64,000 nucleotides of DNA, from positions 123,257,988-123,321,987 of the forward strand of contig CM067082.1 in the NCBI GenBank assembly GCA_034008185.1, in the 5' to 3' direction. The stretch comes from Gorsachius magnificus (Eukaryota; Chordata; Aves; Pelecaniformes; Ardeidae). The notes under the pieces are model-generated. The model worked only from the letters and a program-made list of their open reading frames with translations. It had not been told where the DNA came from and searched no databases. A program made the position numbers and the translations under genes. This document shows, piece after piece, positions 10,521 to 23,305 of this stretch. Position 1 is the first letter of the stretch; each line of letters opens with the position of its first letter.

Positions 10521-12127
10521 TTAATAAGTTCACAACTTGTATACAAAACATGGGGAAAAGGAACTACGTCTAGAGGGAGAGAAGGCAGTTCTGATATATA
10601 TGGTTTATCCAATGAAATGATACATCTTAAATTATACTGGGAGCATGGACCAGAATCCAGGTTACAAGTGCCCAGCTGTGCTGTAATAAGTTGGCTGTAG
10701 TTCCATACTCTTCCTTGTTTGCTCTCCTTTTGGCCTCAGCAACCTTGCACTCTTAGCTGCACAGCTTTAGGAGGAAGGCTTGCATGTTTTGAAATTTTTT
10801 TGGCCAACAGCAAATTTCTTAGTTTTTTCCCTTTCCATAGCCTACTTCCCAGAGAAGGAGGTCCCCAGAGTGAAAAAGAAACCACAGCAAAATTCTGAAA
10901 ATAATGCTTGCCAGATCTTTTGACAAGGTACTCATATCTGAAAATAATTTCTTGAAAGAAAGTACAGAAACTCCCCTATTTCACCATCCTGTCCTCAGTC
11001 CAGACACACAAAGATGAAATTCCAGAAAAATAAAATGCAGACATTCTCATTTTCCCTAAGGTTTCCTTTACATTGTTAAAATGATGTCATTTACTCCCAC
11101 TTCAAAATTCTTTTACACCACGTGATGGCTGCAAAGGGACGCTAGTTTAAACAAAAATCTAGTCCCAAGAAATCTTTGTCACATTCAATAAAATCAGAGT
11201 ACCAATGCAGAGAATTTTAATTAAAAACTTCAAATAAACTCAAGGGAATCAAATCATTTGTGAACCTAAGCATATCAGAAAAGCCATGGCTCAGCGGCCT
11301 ACATGAGTAGAGTCAGCTCGTTTCCTAACAGTGTTCTCCACCTTACAAAAAGTGTTGCCAGAGAGACTCTGCATCTTTCTTCAAGGCAAAATTAATAGTT
11401 AGCTAAGGTCAGGAAGAACCACCCCTTACAACCAAAAAATGAGCAGTATTAGCAGCTTCGGACTGCAAGGCAGCTCTTCCCTAAGCTGCTGTTGTAGCTC
11501 TGGCTACAAAAGACAGCTCCTTTCCCAAACTCCTTGGCTGCAAATCTTTTCAAGACAAAATACATTGCCGTTCATGTCTCCAGCTCAATGGGATGCCGGC
11601 AAAAAATTCTGTCTGCAGTGAAAATCTAGTAGAAGATAATCATTGTCAGCAGCAAGCATTGCTGCCTGTTCCCTGCTATCTGCCATGGCAAATTCATTTA
11701 AAGAAACCCACAAGTCAGTCTGGCAAAGATGACAGCAGCATCAGAGGACACTTTTCTGCCTGAACAAGGAAATAAGGAAGAAATAGTAAAGACAGAATGT
11801 GAGGTGATTTAAAAAGGTACATGGATTGGAAAGGGGGAAAAAAAGGAAAAATAAATGCTGGTTAGCTTTTTTACTTTTTAGAAAGGACTCATTTTACTTA
11901 CAACCACATTTAGGGATCAAGTTCTTATTTTAGACAAATATACTGTCATGGGAAGAGTAGTTAAGGGATTATTCCACCAATATTGATCTTACATAACTTC
12001 TGGTTCCTTTTCCTCTTTAATTTTCAAATGCTTTTAAGACTGTAGTGTGTAATTTTAAGATTTGAGCCTGTTTGTCTTAAAAGTATTTGAAAGAAATGCA
12101 CTTATGGCCACTACAGCAGACCAGATT

Positions 12128-12140
12128 AAAAAAAAAAAAA
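12128..12140. repeat. poly(A) run
   Basis: Thirteen consecutive A. No transposon body is recognisable beside it. Confidence 0.9.
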
Positions 12141-14385
12141 TTGACTGTAGGCACATGTAACACAATGTCTCCTTTTAAAGCCTAATTATTTATACTGCAT
12201 GGTCTAAACAGACCCAAAAATTGTACTTTTTGTTCCTGCAGTTAATTTCTTTCACAAAATTGCTTATCATTTGAGAAAGTTGGTTTGTAGGAACTAATGG
12301 GTTCCGAGTTTTATGTCCAGTCAAAACACCACTATTGCTGTGGAGTGCATTTTCGAAAGCCAGGGAAAATTGGGCCTCCTGAACCTATTTGTGCAATTTC
12401 TTCTGAGGCAAGGGGATGGTTACAAAACAGATGTATGGAGCTGTACAATACAAATCTGTCTGTGGGAGCTACAGGCAAAGCTCTCATTTCCTTTGCCTCA
12501 GACAAATTTCTGGCAGAGGAGCCAACTGAGAACAAAGCTGACTAAACGTGAGGCAGCACCTGCCAAAGGGGAGGTACAGACCAGTTACTTTATGTTTTTC
12601 ACAGGACAAAGGCTGTTGGCAGGGTTGAACTTCTGGTTATTGGTGAAACTCTCTCATGCAAGATACCTAGGAAATGTGGCAGAATGTCCATCATCATTTT
12701 GGATGTCTTTGAGAACCTTCAGAGTATCACAGGTATGGTTCATCCTGCCTTGAAACAGGGACTGTTTGATTTTTGAGGTCCTCTACATTCCTAGTTTTCT
12801 GTCATTTATAGAGAATAATTTATAAACCAAATGGATTGTTAAAACATCATCTGTGATCTTTTACACAAAAGAAGCTGTAATATATAAAGGAACTATCCTT
12901 TTTTACAGTATTTGTCAACTATATGCCCTTTTCCTTATTGTTTTTCAGACTTGTTTATTTACATTTAAGCTCCATAAAGCAAGGATTATCTTCATTCTGC
13001 GTCTGAACAGTGCCTAATCTGTTAAAACTCCACTTCTTATTGGTTCCCAGGCACTCCTATGAATAAAACTACTAAAAATAGTAAATTATGTTTCTTAGTT
13101 TTCAGCAACATTACATACAGAGTCGTCTTTTTTGTTGTGACTTCAGATTTTAGCAGGCCCTCTCCTAGGTGTTCTGGTGCATTTTTATGCTTTTCAAAAG
13201 CTGCGCACCCACCACAGGGCTTCCTTTCAACATCTTAAAGATTTTACTAAAAATCAAATGGTGTGAAGCTTAGGACTTATTGTAAAGCAAAGTTTAGAAG
13301 CAGCAATGTCTGAAATTCACAGCTGAGTTAGTGCTACCAAAAAAGGGTAAAAATCCTTTTTCTTTCTTTTCCTTTTTTTTACCTGGCTTTTCATTTCTCA
13401 CTGAAGAAAAAAAAAACCAAAACAAATTAAATACGTCAATCAAAATTGAAAGTTGGCAGCAGTAGTTTCCCAGGCATAAGACTACTCAAAGCAGAGCTAG
13501 ATAGTAGTGGTTGGTTACTACCTACAACCTTGTAGTGCATTGGACTTCAGCCTAAAAGAGACCACATTACTTTATAAACTCACACACGTTACACGGAGAT
13601 AGTATTTAGTCTACCAGTCAAATACTGGAATTTGGAGGGGGGAAGGGAGAAGGAAAGAGGACATGCCATTGATATTTAACAGGGCACAGCTGTTTCAGAA
13701 AAAAAAAAAAATTAAGGAGTAAAGAAAGTATTCAGCTGTAGGTTGGATTTATGAAAGTGGTACACAAAATTTGACCGGTCACAATCATGTGATTTCTTCT
13801 AATCACAACCAGGGATCAGGTTTCTGAATATATATCTTGTATAGATTCCTGTCCGTGCCTGAAGAATGACAGACACGGCTCAAAGGCAGGGCAAACGTGA
13901 CTTATAGCAAGGCCAGGTGCAAGCACTCTGTAGATGCAAGGCATACATAGCCATGTGCTGCTTCCATATTATGCGGTCTCAAAAGCACGCTGTACCCACT
14001 GGTACTACTGCAGAGGCTATAGTTGCACTGTTTCTGGTTATCTACACTGACTCTGTGGCTGTTTGAGCTGGGCACGACTGCTCTTGTCCCAGTACAGGGT
14101 AGAATACAATCAACTACGCGCTGAGTGCAGGCTCCAGACTTTCAGTTCATTGCAGCTTCTGAGGGAAATGCATCCACTCTCAAATCACCAGTACCATCGC
14201 CCACAAGAGCTCATGATTCCAGGTCTACCTCAAGCTGCTACTGGTAAGGCCAGCCATGGAGGTTGTGTGACAGCTAGTAGGCTTGTTCCTCAAGCTGGAA
14301 ATGAATTGGGATCCTCCAAATGTGAAGCAGACAAAAGGAAAATCAGGCTTAAAAGGCCAAACACCAAGTGCAGGTGTCAGCTGTT

Positions 14386-14409
14386 AAAAAATAAATAAAT
14401 TAAATAAAT
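14386..14409. repeat. (AAAT)n microsatellite
   Basis: Imperfect AAAT/AAATT repeats over 24 bp. Confidence 0.85.
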
Positions 14410-16110
14410 GGTTAGAAGTCGGGATCCGAGGTTCCCGTTCTTTCCCCAATGGTGAAGGCTCGCCTCGGCTGCTTACAGCAAACGCAGCCCTTCACGGGGG
14501 GCTGTGCAGCAACAGTCTCAGGAGTAAGACCCTACCTTAGAAAGAAAGGGGTATCAAGTCGACATAGGGGATATGGCATAAATTAGTCCCTCCAGGGTTA
14601 GAGAAGTCCTTCTGTGTTGCACTGAAGGCTGACACAGAATTGGCAATCCCTCCTGGGGATCCATCCTGTGGCTGGGATGTGCAGCTGTCTGCCCTCTCCC
14701 ACTCACAGAAACAGAAGGGAACATATGGTTTCATACATCTATCTTCTGTGGCACGACCTTTTTTCCTCTGTGTAAGGGAAACGGAGCCTTGAAAAATCCT
14801 ACCTTTTTAGTGGTGTATTAATCACTGAGTGCAAATTCTCAATCATCTAAACTAAACACTTGAGTTTGATTTTTATTTAAAAGAAATCTTAGCCCAACAG
14901 ATATGATTTGTGATTATCACTTACATTTCCAGTGTACTAGATTAAAATGACAGCTTTAAAAAGTTGTTATAGAGAGCACTAGAAGACCTCTCCTTTCATT
15001 ACAATCTATTTTTCCCTAAACAGGAATATGAATTCATTGAAATATATTTCATTAAAATGGATGTTTTCTGATATATACTAGAGAACCATATTATTGTAGG
15101 AATAACACACAATAAGGCATGTATTAGTTGACCATTAGTACAGTTCTTGGATAGCTGAAATTAAGCAACCTTGAGCTTCTTGAACCACACGAGGTGCATT
15201 TTAATTGACCATTAAAACATGGCATGTTGTATCTTCTTGCAATATATTACGGAGTGAAACAAGCCACATTTCACTGAGAACACACTGACTGCTTTTAGCC
15301 TGAGAAATGGATGAGAACACTGTGTTCCATACATGTTGGGGGAAACAGAAAATTGTGGCATTTCTTCCCAGTGACACAGAACTTTATGGAAAGATGTGAG
15401 TCATACTGGGTAGGAATCTGTTGCCTAAACTAAGACATTTTTGACACTGCAGGCAGCCTGCATGGTGTCCAGCTGTCTCTCCAGAAGGTGCCAGCCTCTT
15501 CTAGATCTCTCTTCATCTTCACTGTCATTTCTATGCAGATGTCTTACATACTTTATGCCATCTGAAGGACTTCAAATGCCTACTTGCCGGCACCCAATAG
15601 ACAACCATTGCAACCTCTACCTCCCATAATAAACCTGCCAGACCAGTACATAAATACTTCAGCACTGAGCTATGGATGGACAGATGGACAGGTGGATAGG
15701 TAAGCTCTCTGCAGCACAATTTTCCAGACTTTCCATGGAGCTGTGTTGTTGAGGCGTTCTGGTTCTTCCAAGGCAATAGGAGACAGCTAACAGAGCTGGT
15801 CGCAGTGCAGTTGTCTCTGTTGAGACAGCTGATGCATTTTTCACCAAGAGATTTTACTCCCTCAAAGATTAGTTCCTGCAAGGCCTTCTCCATGAGCTCT
15901 TTGGCTCTTTCTCAGAAAGGGATGCGCTAAGGAAAACTGCCACCTAACACCACATGAAGCTTCTCAAGCATCCGTGTCCTCTCTGTGGATATCTAACAAG
16001 GACAGGAATTTCAACCCAATGTGTTGAGATTGCCTCTCTCTGTCACAGTTCAGGCAGTGTTAGCAGAGCTCAGAACGAGTTGCCACTACTGCTGCAGATA
16101 CTGGAAATGA

Positions 16111-16122
16111 GGGGGGGGGGGG
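16111..16122. repeat. poly(G) run
   Basis: Twelve consecutive G in moderate-GC sequence. Confidence 0.95.
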
Positions 16123-19100
16123 AAAGCTCTTAAACCAGAACAGATTAATTTAGAAATGTTCTAAAATTACATGCTACTCTAGTAGTCTCAGTACATGATT
16201 TCTTTTAAATTTTATAGTTTTTATATTTGTATAGTTTCTTAATAAAAAAAAATTAAAATGGCAATGCTTTTTAGTTTTCTAGTGCATTAAAAAAAGATTA
16301 CATTAGTGCTTCAAAAATAGAGTGAGGCAAATAAGCTATGACAGTATATAGAAATGTTGGAGAGAATGGAATCAAGTTAGTAAAAAAGTTTCTCTGTTTA
16401 CTCAGAACAGAGTTTGGTGTGCTAACTATTAAACATTAACATATTATCTTGATGGATTTTGTACCTACACACTTCAACATCACAGACGAAAGAGCTTTAA
16501 AAATAGTGCATTGTAATATGTGCTTCATTTATTAAAAATGTATGGGCAAAAGAGATTGTATTTTTCATCGTCTTCACATTCTTGTCATTGTTCTCACAGT
16601 GAAAATCACAAATTCTGTTTTGAAGCTGGAAATGAATTGCAGTTGTCATTAAATGTGGGTGTTTACAGATGTCATTAATTGAGAAAATAGTACGCTGTTC
16701 TCAACAAGAGAATGCTTCATTTATACTCTGGAGAGCTGAAAGCTACCCTAGAAGGAGAGAAGAGCACTTAGCAGCTTTTGAACATGGCACATGAAGAACA
16801 TTATCTCTCTCTTACCTTTTTTTATTAATAGCCCAAAATAGTTTTTACTGTGCTTCAAATTTCTTCTATCAAATTTCACCAATAGCTTTGGCAGCTAAAA
16901 CAAGGATCTAATCCCTCTGAATTTTTCATAACTCTTACAAAGTGTTAAAAACAGGCAATGTCCAAGGTAGATTATGGAATGGACAGCCCCCAAAATCTTC
17001 TACATCTTGTGTCCCCCTTCTAGTTTTGCTAGTGGCTTAACCACACCAGCTTTCATCAGTCTCAGTAGGAGATTCAAACTCCACTTGTCTCTCAGGATCA
17101 GAAAATTAATTTCCAGCAGAAATGTTTTATGCAAAATACATCTTCTCCCGTAAAAAAAAAACAAACCTGTTCCTGTTTAAAAAGTATTTTACTCCAGATT
17201 TTTCTGTTTTAACTGCTTTGTATCAATGGAAATCAGAATCAGCACTTTTAAGTTATGATAGGAAATTCAAGGCAGGATTGGCCTGCAATTATCTTGCTCA
17301 TTCCAAAATAATCTGTATTTTAATAACATATAATTGACTCTTCTCTTTCAGGAATCAAAATACAGGCTATTAACACAGATGTTCCATTAAAGCAAGTATA
17401 CATGTAGTTTTTGGCAGGTAATAGAGAATGGGCAAAGTACAGAATGAACAATGTCTATACTTAATTTTCAAATTAGCCTGTTCCAGTTTTTCAAAATACT
17501 TTTGTTGGTTTAATAGGAAAATATAGAACGCCTCTTGTGATCAAAACATTATCTTTTAATTCCCTAGTGTAGTATCCTAACCTAGCACATTTGAGTAGTA
17601 ACAGTATTTATCCTCTATAAATTTCAGTACCACCAAATAGTGTTGCTATGACTAACACATATACCAACATATCCCTTACATTTTTTTCTAATATATATAC
17701 TGTATCTTACTCCTTCTTGAAAGACAAACATAAAGGCAAAAAGTGGCCTATGTCAAAATAACCAAATGAGTAAAAAAACAATACTGCATGCCAAGATGTA
17801 TAGCCTGCACCTGCACTGCTTCACACTGTGCAAAACCACTTTTCAGCACCGTGGTGTCTGATAAATATGGTTTGACAGCTCAGTAGCAACGTATATTCCT
17901 ACTTTGGACGGAACATTGCAATTCTGTAGGATGTTGGTTCATTGTGAGTTTGTCCAGTTGGCAAGTTAATTAATGTAAATCAACAAGAAGAGTTACAATT
18001 ATCCTCGTACACCATATTCCTTTTGCTTCTTCAGCTCTACTACGTATGATGGTTTTGACCTGGGCATGATCATTAGGTTAGTTTGAATCGTGTCTTGCTT
18101 AAGTTGATCATTTAAACAGTTAACCCTTGCTTAACATAGCAGCTCGCTACTGAAGGGCATCTCAAAGCACAATCCTTTCCGGCTCAGCAGGGGTTTGCAG
18201 GCAGATGGTGACTGCTTTTGTGCTGGAAAATGCTTGAAAAATCACACAAGAAAATGCTTAAACTAAGATTCCACCTTAGTCACGTTGTATTTCTTACAAT
18301 GTTTCCCAAACTGGGGTCTTATGGACCTTGTCAGGAAATGACTCTACTGGGTTTGCAAAATACTAAAAAAAATGTGACTGTACCAAATCAGAGTCTTCTC
18401 GGACGAGATGGCAGTAGCTCAGTGCCCGTAGGGCTGGACAAGGAGAAGCACTGCAATCGTGTTTGTGCAGCAGCACTGCAAACATCTTCTATTTGTATTC
18501 AACAGTTTGCAGGTTGAAAGACCTGCAGACGGTGTGTATAGCAGCTCTCATTCTGTGCTCCCGAGGGACTAGGTGCCGGCTGACAGCTCTAGGACTGCAC
18601 CCCTGAGCTCAGACTAGCTTGGGCTTAAATTCCGCTTGGCTGAAAGTGGACATATAAGTCTTCCTACGACCTGCCTGAGAACTCAGACCAACAGCAGATT
18701 TTGGTGAGCTTTCCTAGCTGGGCTCTTTCAACTGAGTCTTTCCTCCCAACAAGCTGGTTCCTTCCTATTGCCTCTCTCTTATTTTAATGGAAAATACTGA
18801 GCACTGCTCATGTCCCTGTAAAGCATCTAGAGGCACCTGGGCAATATGGCGTAAGCACGTGGCCTGAAAGACTTGTGCATGGCCAGAGCATTTCCTATCA
18901 GCCAGCCTCAGGTGCCTGCGTGCTCTCTGTTCACTGCTGCAAATCATTTTCGAACAAGCCCTCTGCCCCCACACCGAGTTTAGGAGCTCAGGTACTTACC
19001 ACAGAGGACGGCCTCCCACTCTCTGGGCCAAGTTCGGGAAAGAGGCATTTCAATGCCTCAATTTAATGACCCACATTATTTATTGGGTCCCACATCTTTC

Positions 19101-22100
19101 CATTGATTGTATGTCAGAACCTAATTTAACTGTAGTGGAGGGAACAGAGGGCACCCAGGGGCTTAAGGCACTTATGTTGTTTTCCTAAAATATCCTGAAT
19201 CATGCTGCTGTTTCTTTTCTCTCTAAGGAATGGGAGGATATACATTAAAATCAGAACTAAACATTTTGACACGCGAAGTCAAGAAGAGTTTTGCCATCAG
19301 CTTCAGTGGAGCATGATTAAACTGTAGCGGACCAGCTGCTAACAAGGGAGAAACATGTCCATGTGTTAATACATTTTCATGGCGTCCAGATGTGTATATT
19401 TACAAGCCCAGGAAAGTGCAGCCTGGCTAATCTGAATTACAGCATGTCTTTTCTAAGTTGACAGAAGTGCTACTCTTGCTGCTGCTCTTTAATATGGGGC
19501 AGATCTTGTCACCTGCCAGAAGGACATCTATTCCCTACATTCCATGGCTTATTTGAAATACTTATGTAGCATAATAAGTAGGAAGAGCTTTGTGAGTAGA
19601 AAAAACATAATAAACAGAAACATGCAAGTCTAAAGATGCACATTCTAGGGAAAAGCTTAGCTTTCCTAAAAGCTTCACAGCTTCTTAAAAATGCTTCACA
19701 GAGAGGCTGAAGTAAAATTATTAGGAATTTGGGTGAATGAGGTTTCTCTCACTAAACTAGAGACTACTCTGGTCCTGCATGCCAGCCAGTATCTGATGCC
19801 CTATCAGATGCATAACCCTTAGTCTGGAAAAAAATCAGATTATTTCATGTCCTGAAGTTAAGATTCTTTCATTTGTATATAGACTGCTGTATCACATTTT
19901 TTTGGTGCCTTATAGGAAGATGAATCATTAGAAGAAACCCGAATGTGGAGAAGGCTTGACACTCTGGGATGGGGAGGATAGGAACAATAAAAATAATGAA
20001 TATGGGTGAGGAGATGGGAGGAGAAGGCAGAAGAGAAGGGTATTGATATTGCCTGCAACTGACAGCCTCAGGAAAACTAATTAGGGCTGAGGAAGCTGAT
20101 AAATTCCATACGAGAAAATGGAGTTTGAATATTAATAGGCTCTGCCCCATTATTGTCCAGTTTTAAATCCATTAAATCTGAAGGGGCTTGAAGTTTGGGA
20201 AAAAACATTTTCTCATTCTTGTGACATGATGAATAATGGAAGGATTAGGAGATAGTACTTTTTGCAAAGGTCCAAACTCATGTGCATGCTGGGGGTTAGC
20301 ACATAGCTAATGCACAACTGAAGTCCCACTTAAATAATTTCTTTTTTGAGGGTTTCCTTGAAACTTAAACAGTGAACTGGGCTCTGTTTCTGCATAAGCT
20401 TGGCAATGTCACTCAGTATTTGCCAACAGACAAGGAAAAAGTATTACACAGTGTATTTTTCATTTGCTTTGCTATTATGCTGTTTTAAGAATAATGATTC
20501 GCCATTGCTTGGCTCTGTGATTCATTTGATTGTTTTCCCTCATTTCAAGATGAATCGTAGTTTTTAATCTGTTTGCTGTCATCTCTCATTTCACTGAAGC
20601 ATACATATTGCTCTTATTGCCATGCAAATAGGTGTTGTATATAAATAAAATGTATTATTACGATCATCAAAGTAAAAGAACCCAGAGTCATCTGTTACAC
20701 AGTGTGGTCTTTGCCAGACTCGATGCTCGTCTCCACTTCTGCTGGCAGTGCTCTGGGGAGGCGGCGTTCCTGAGCTGAGAAGCACCAGGGCACAAGAGGA
20801 AATGGAAGTAATGGGGCAGATTTATCACCAAGACTTCCAGAGAATTACAACTTACTTTCCTCAGGCAGAAACCAGCGATAAGAATACAGCTGTGAGTTCT
20901 GAGCTCATCATAACTCAGAGGAACGGAGATGGCAGATTGGCACTTGGGTGGGAAGCCTCCCAGGAGCACCGGTAGCCACAGTCTGACACCGTATTCCCAT
21001 GTCCCTCTCCTGCACTTACCTGCTGGATGCTCTCCTGCCTCAGCTGCCTCCCAGAGGAGTAAAAGCAGCAAGTGCAGAGGCACAAAAGCATCCCTCCATC
21101 TGCCTTTGCCCAGCTTTCCTTCAGTCAAGCAGTGTGTGGAGAAGCACGCGCGGGGATATGGGGAGCAATTCTGGGGTGGGTACAGCTTGAAAGGGCTATA
21201 GGTCCTCCTAGTCTTGCTAACAATATCGCTGTTATGCAGTGGGGGTTTTTGTTTGGGTACTTGAATTGTAAACTGTACTCCTGGAGATATAAATGTGACA
21301 GCCAGCCATCTCTTGCTTTGCTCAGATGGACGAGGACACCTGACGTTCATTCCAGAATGACATCTACTTGAAGATAAGAAACCTCAAGGAATATATTTTG
21401 GAGTGCTGTCTGCATGGGTGTGTTGGGGGGGCGGAGGAAGAAATCTTACTTACATTCTCTTAATTAAGTTGTTCTGCTACAAAAGAGAATATATATTGTG
21501 CTAAATTAGGCCAAAAAACTAAATGTGTTTCCTGGATGCCTGGGTAAAAGGGACTGATCTATATCGGTTCCAAACACATGGTGATTCATTGTATTCTCTG
21601 GACTCCTGAGAGAGGCTAGTTAGCCTGCATGGTCACATCTTGCTGCTGCCGCTTTCTGTGCTGGCGTGTAATGTACCTACGGGCTCTAGATTTCCTAATT
21701 ATTTGTGTTCTTACTGCAAGCCAAGACTAGCCATATTTTACAACATTCCTGAGGGAATAAACATGTTTGGCCTGTTGAAGCTGAATGCTCACTCGTTTCT
21801 TGAAGGTTTTCTTATCATTTATCCCAGCCATCAGCTGCGGTATAGTGTGACCTGCTTCCCTTGGACTTCTGCTGAGTACCCTGAGGACGTCTGGATGCAG
21901 GGTCTACACCAGGGAGGTTGCAGACACATTATGGGGGTATGTCAGAGTGGAAAGAAAAGCCTGGCTGGGTGTGGGGCACAGGCAAAAGGAAACTGCCAAA
22001 CTTCAGTAGCTCTTCATGACAGGGAAATGTTATTTTAAGGTTTAGGACAGGACATGTGGAGGCTGTTAAAGCCCCAATATATATTGTACTGGGCAGGGGA

Positions 22101-23288
22101 GCGTGTAAGGGAGAACAATTTTTAAGACTTCATGGGATACAATGGCAGAGGAATGGCTGACTCTGAAAGAAGAGTTAAGAGCAGCAGGGGCAAGAGATGA
22201 TTGAGGCATCTGGAAAAAAATTAATGCTTGAGAGCATAGAGACTACAGTGTATGCGTGCAGTGCCCTTAAACACCAACCTATACAGACACACACCATACC
22301 ACGGTCTCTCCTTTCCTTGTAGGACTCTAATGGCTGGGAGGCAGGAGAGAAAATTCTCCTGAGTCCTGGCTGTGGTATCACCCATGGTGTCAGCAGTAGT
22401 GGCAACCAGCAACATGCAGCGTGTTTGCAGTGAATGCAATGTGCAAGACTCCTCACTTGAGTGTATTGGAGGCTGACAAGAAGTGTATGGTGCAGATAAA
22501 GCTGGTGACAAACACCCTTATATACCTTTGTGGTAGTGAAAAGGACTAAGGGAAGCTGCAGAGCTTGAGCTGCCATGTGGACATGTCTGATGTGGACCAG
22601 AAGCAAGCTCTGCACATGGGGCACTGCAGTGTGGACACAACTGGGTGAAGGTGGTTGGCACAGTGAATTTGAGCCCTAATGCTCACTGCTCCAAAGCAGC
22701 ACGGCTCAGCCACTCCCCACTGAGCTGCTCTCCCCACTAAGGCTGGAGGACACTGATGCTGGGAGTTGGGTAAGAAACAACCCGGCTTTTTCAGGGCTTC
22801 CTAACCACATCAGTATTGCCTCAGTTCTCAGTCCTAATGCCACTGCAGCTCAAGGATGGCAAATAACCAATGCTGAGATCCACCTCAGAGATAAACCTCT
22901 GCTCTTCTGGTGTATTTCTGTTCTGGCATCTGCTCTGCCCCTGATGACACATTATATGATAAGCTACAGCAGAAATAATAGTGTATTTTCAGTACTGACA
23001 CCTTTTTTCACCTGGTTGGCAAGGTATCCAAAACCACCTCTCAATTTGTGCAGGAGGGTCAGGAGTGAAAGCTGCCAACTGACTTTCTTGACAGCCCTGT
23101 TCTTAGTTAACATGTCTCAGTGTTCCCCAACATCAGCCCTGTCCCTGTTTTTACAGGTGATCCTCTTTTTATTCCAGTTTTTCATGGCCACCCTCAGGGA
23201 TTGTTGTAACTCCACCGGTTTACATATATCAGCTCCACAGCACTTGCTGCACTTTCCACCTTCCCCATCTCCATGCTCTGCCTCCTGG
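16123..23288. other. AT-rich noncoding stretch with possible conserved elements
   Basis: No exon recognised. The longest open frame (220 codons, 21350-20688 minus) has no family resemblance and overlaps shorter open frames on the other strand (20748-20975, 20929-21201). Long AT-rich low-complexity-free tracts, for example 16560-16740 and 20430-20560, look like vertebrate conserved noncoding elements, but this cannot be tested without alignment. The second copy of the shared 20-mer is at 20474-20493. Confidence 0.5.
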
Positions 23289-23305
23289 TGACCAGAGGGC
23301 AGTGG
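23289..23305 (+). promoter_or_regulatory. CTCF-like motif
   Basis: TGACCAGAGGGCAGTGG matches 10 of 12 positions of the CTCF core CCASYAGRKGGC and has the usual CAGTGG extension. Matches at this level are expected several times by chance in 64 kb. Confidence 0.3.

Larger units (their letters stand above)
10521..16110. other. noncoding stretch, no gene recognised
   Basis: No exon, RNA gene or transposon recognised. The longest open frame (146 codons, 12313-12753 plus) overlaps open frames in other registers and resembles no family. Simple sequence includes A13 at 12128-12140 and an (AAAT)n-like run at 14386-14409. A locally GC-richer patch near 14410-14530 has no identifiable content. Confidence 0.55.

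Noticed and set aside
12313..12753. 146-codon plus-strand open frame
   Set aside because: A second frame is open over the same DNA and neither resembles a known protein.
17842..17850. TTCAGCACC, left half of an REST/NRSF site
   Set aside because: The right half of the element does not match, and half-sites are frequent by chance.
20688..21350. 220-codon minus-strand open frame
   Set aside because: No family resemblance, overlapping open frames on the other strand and no convincing promoter or splice pattern; a chance frame is the simpler reading.
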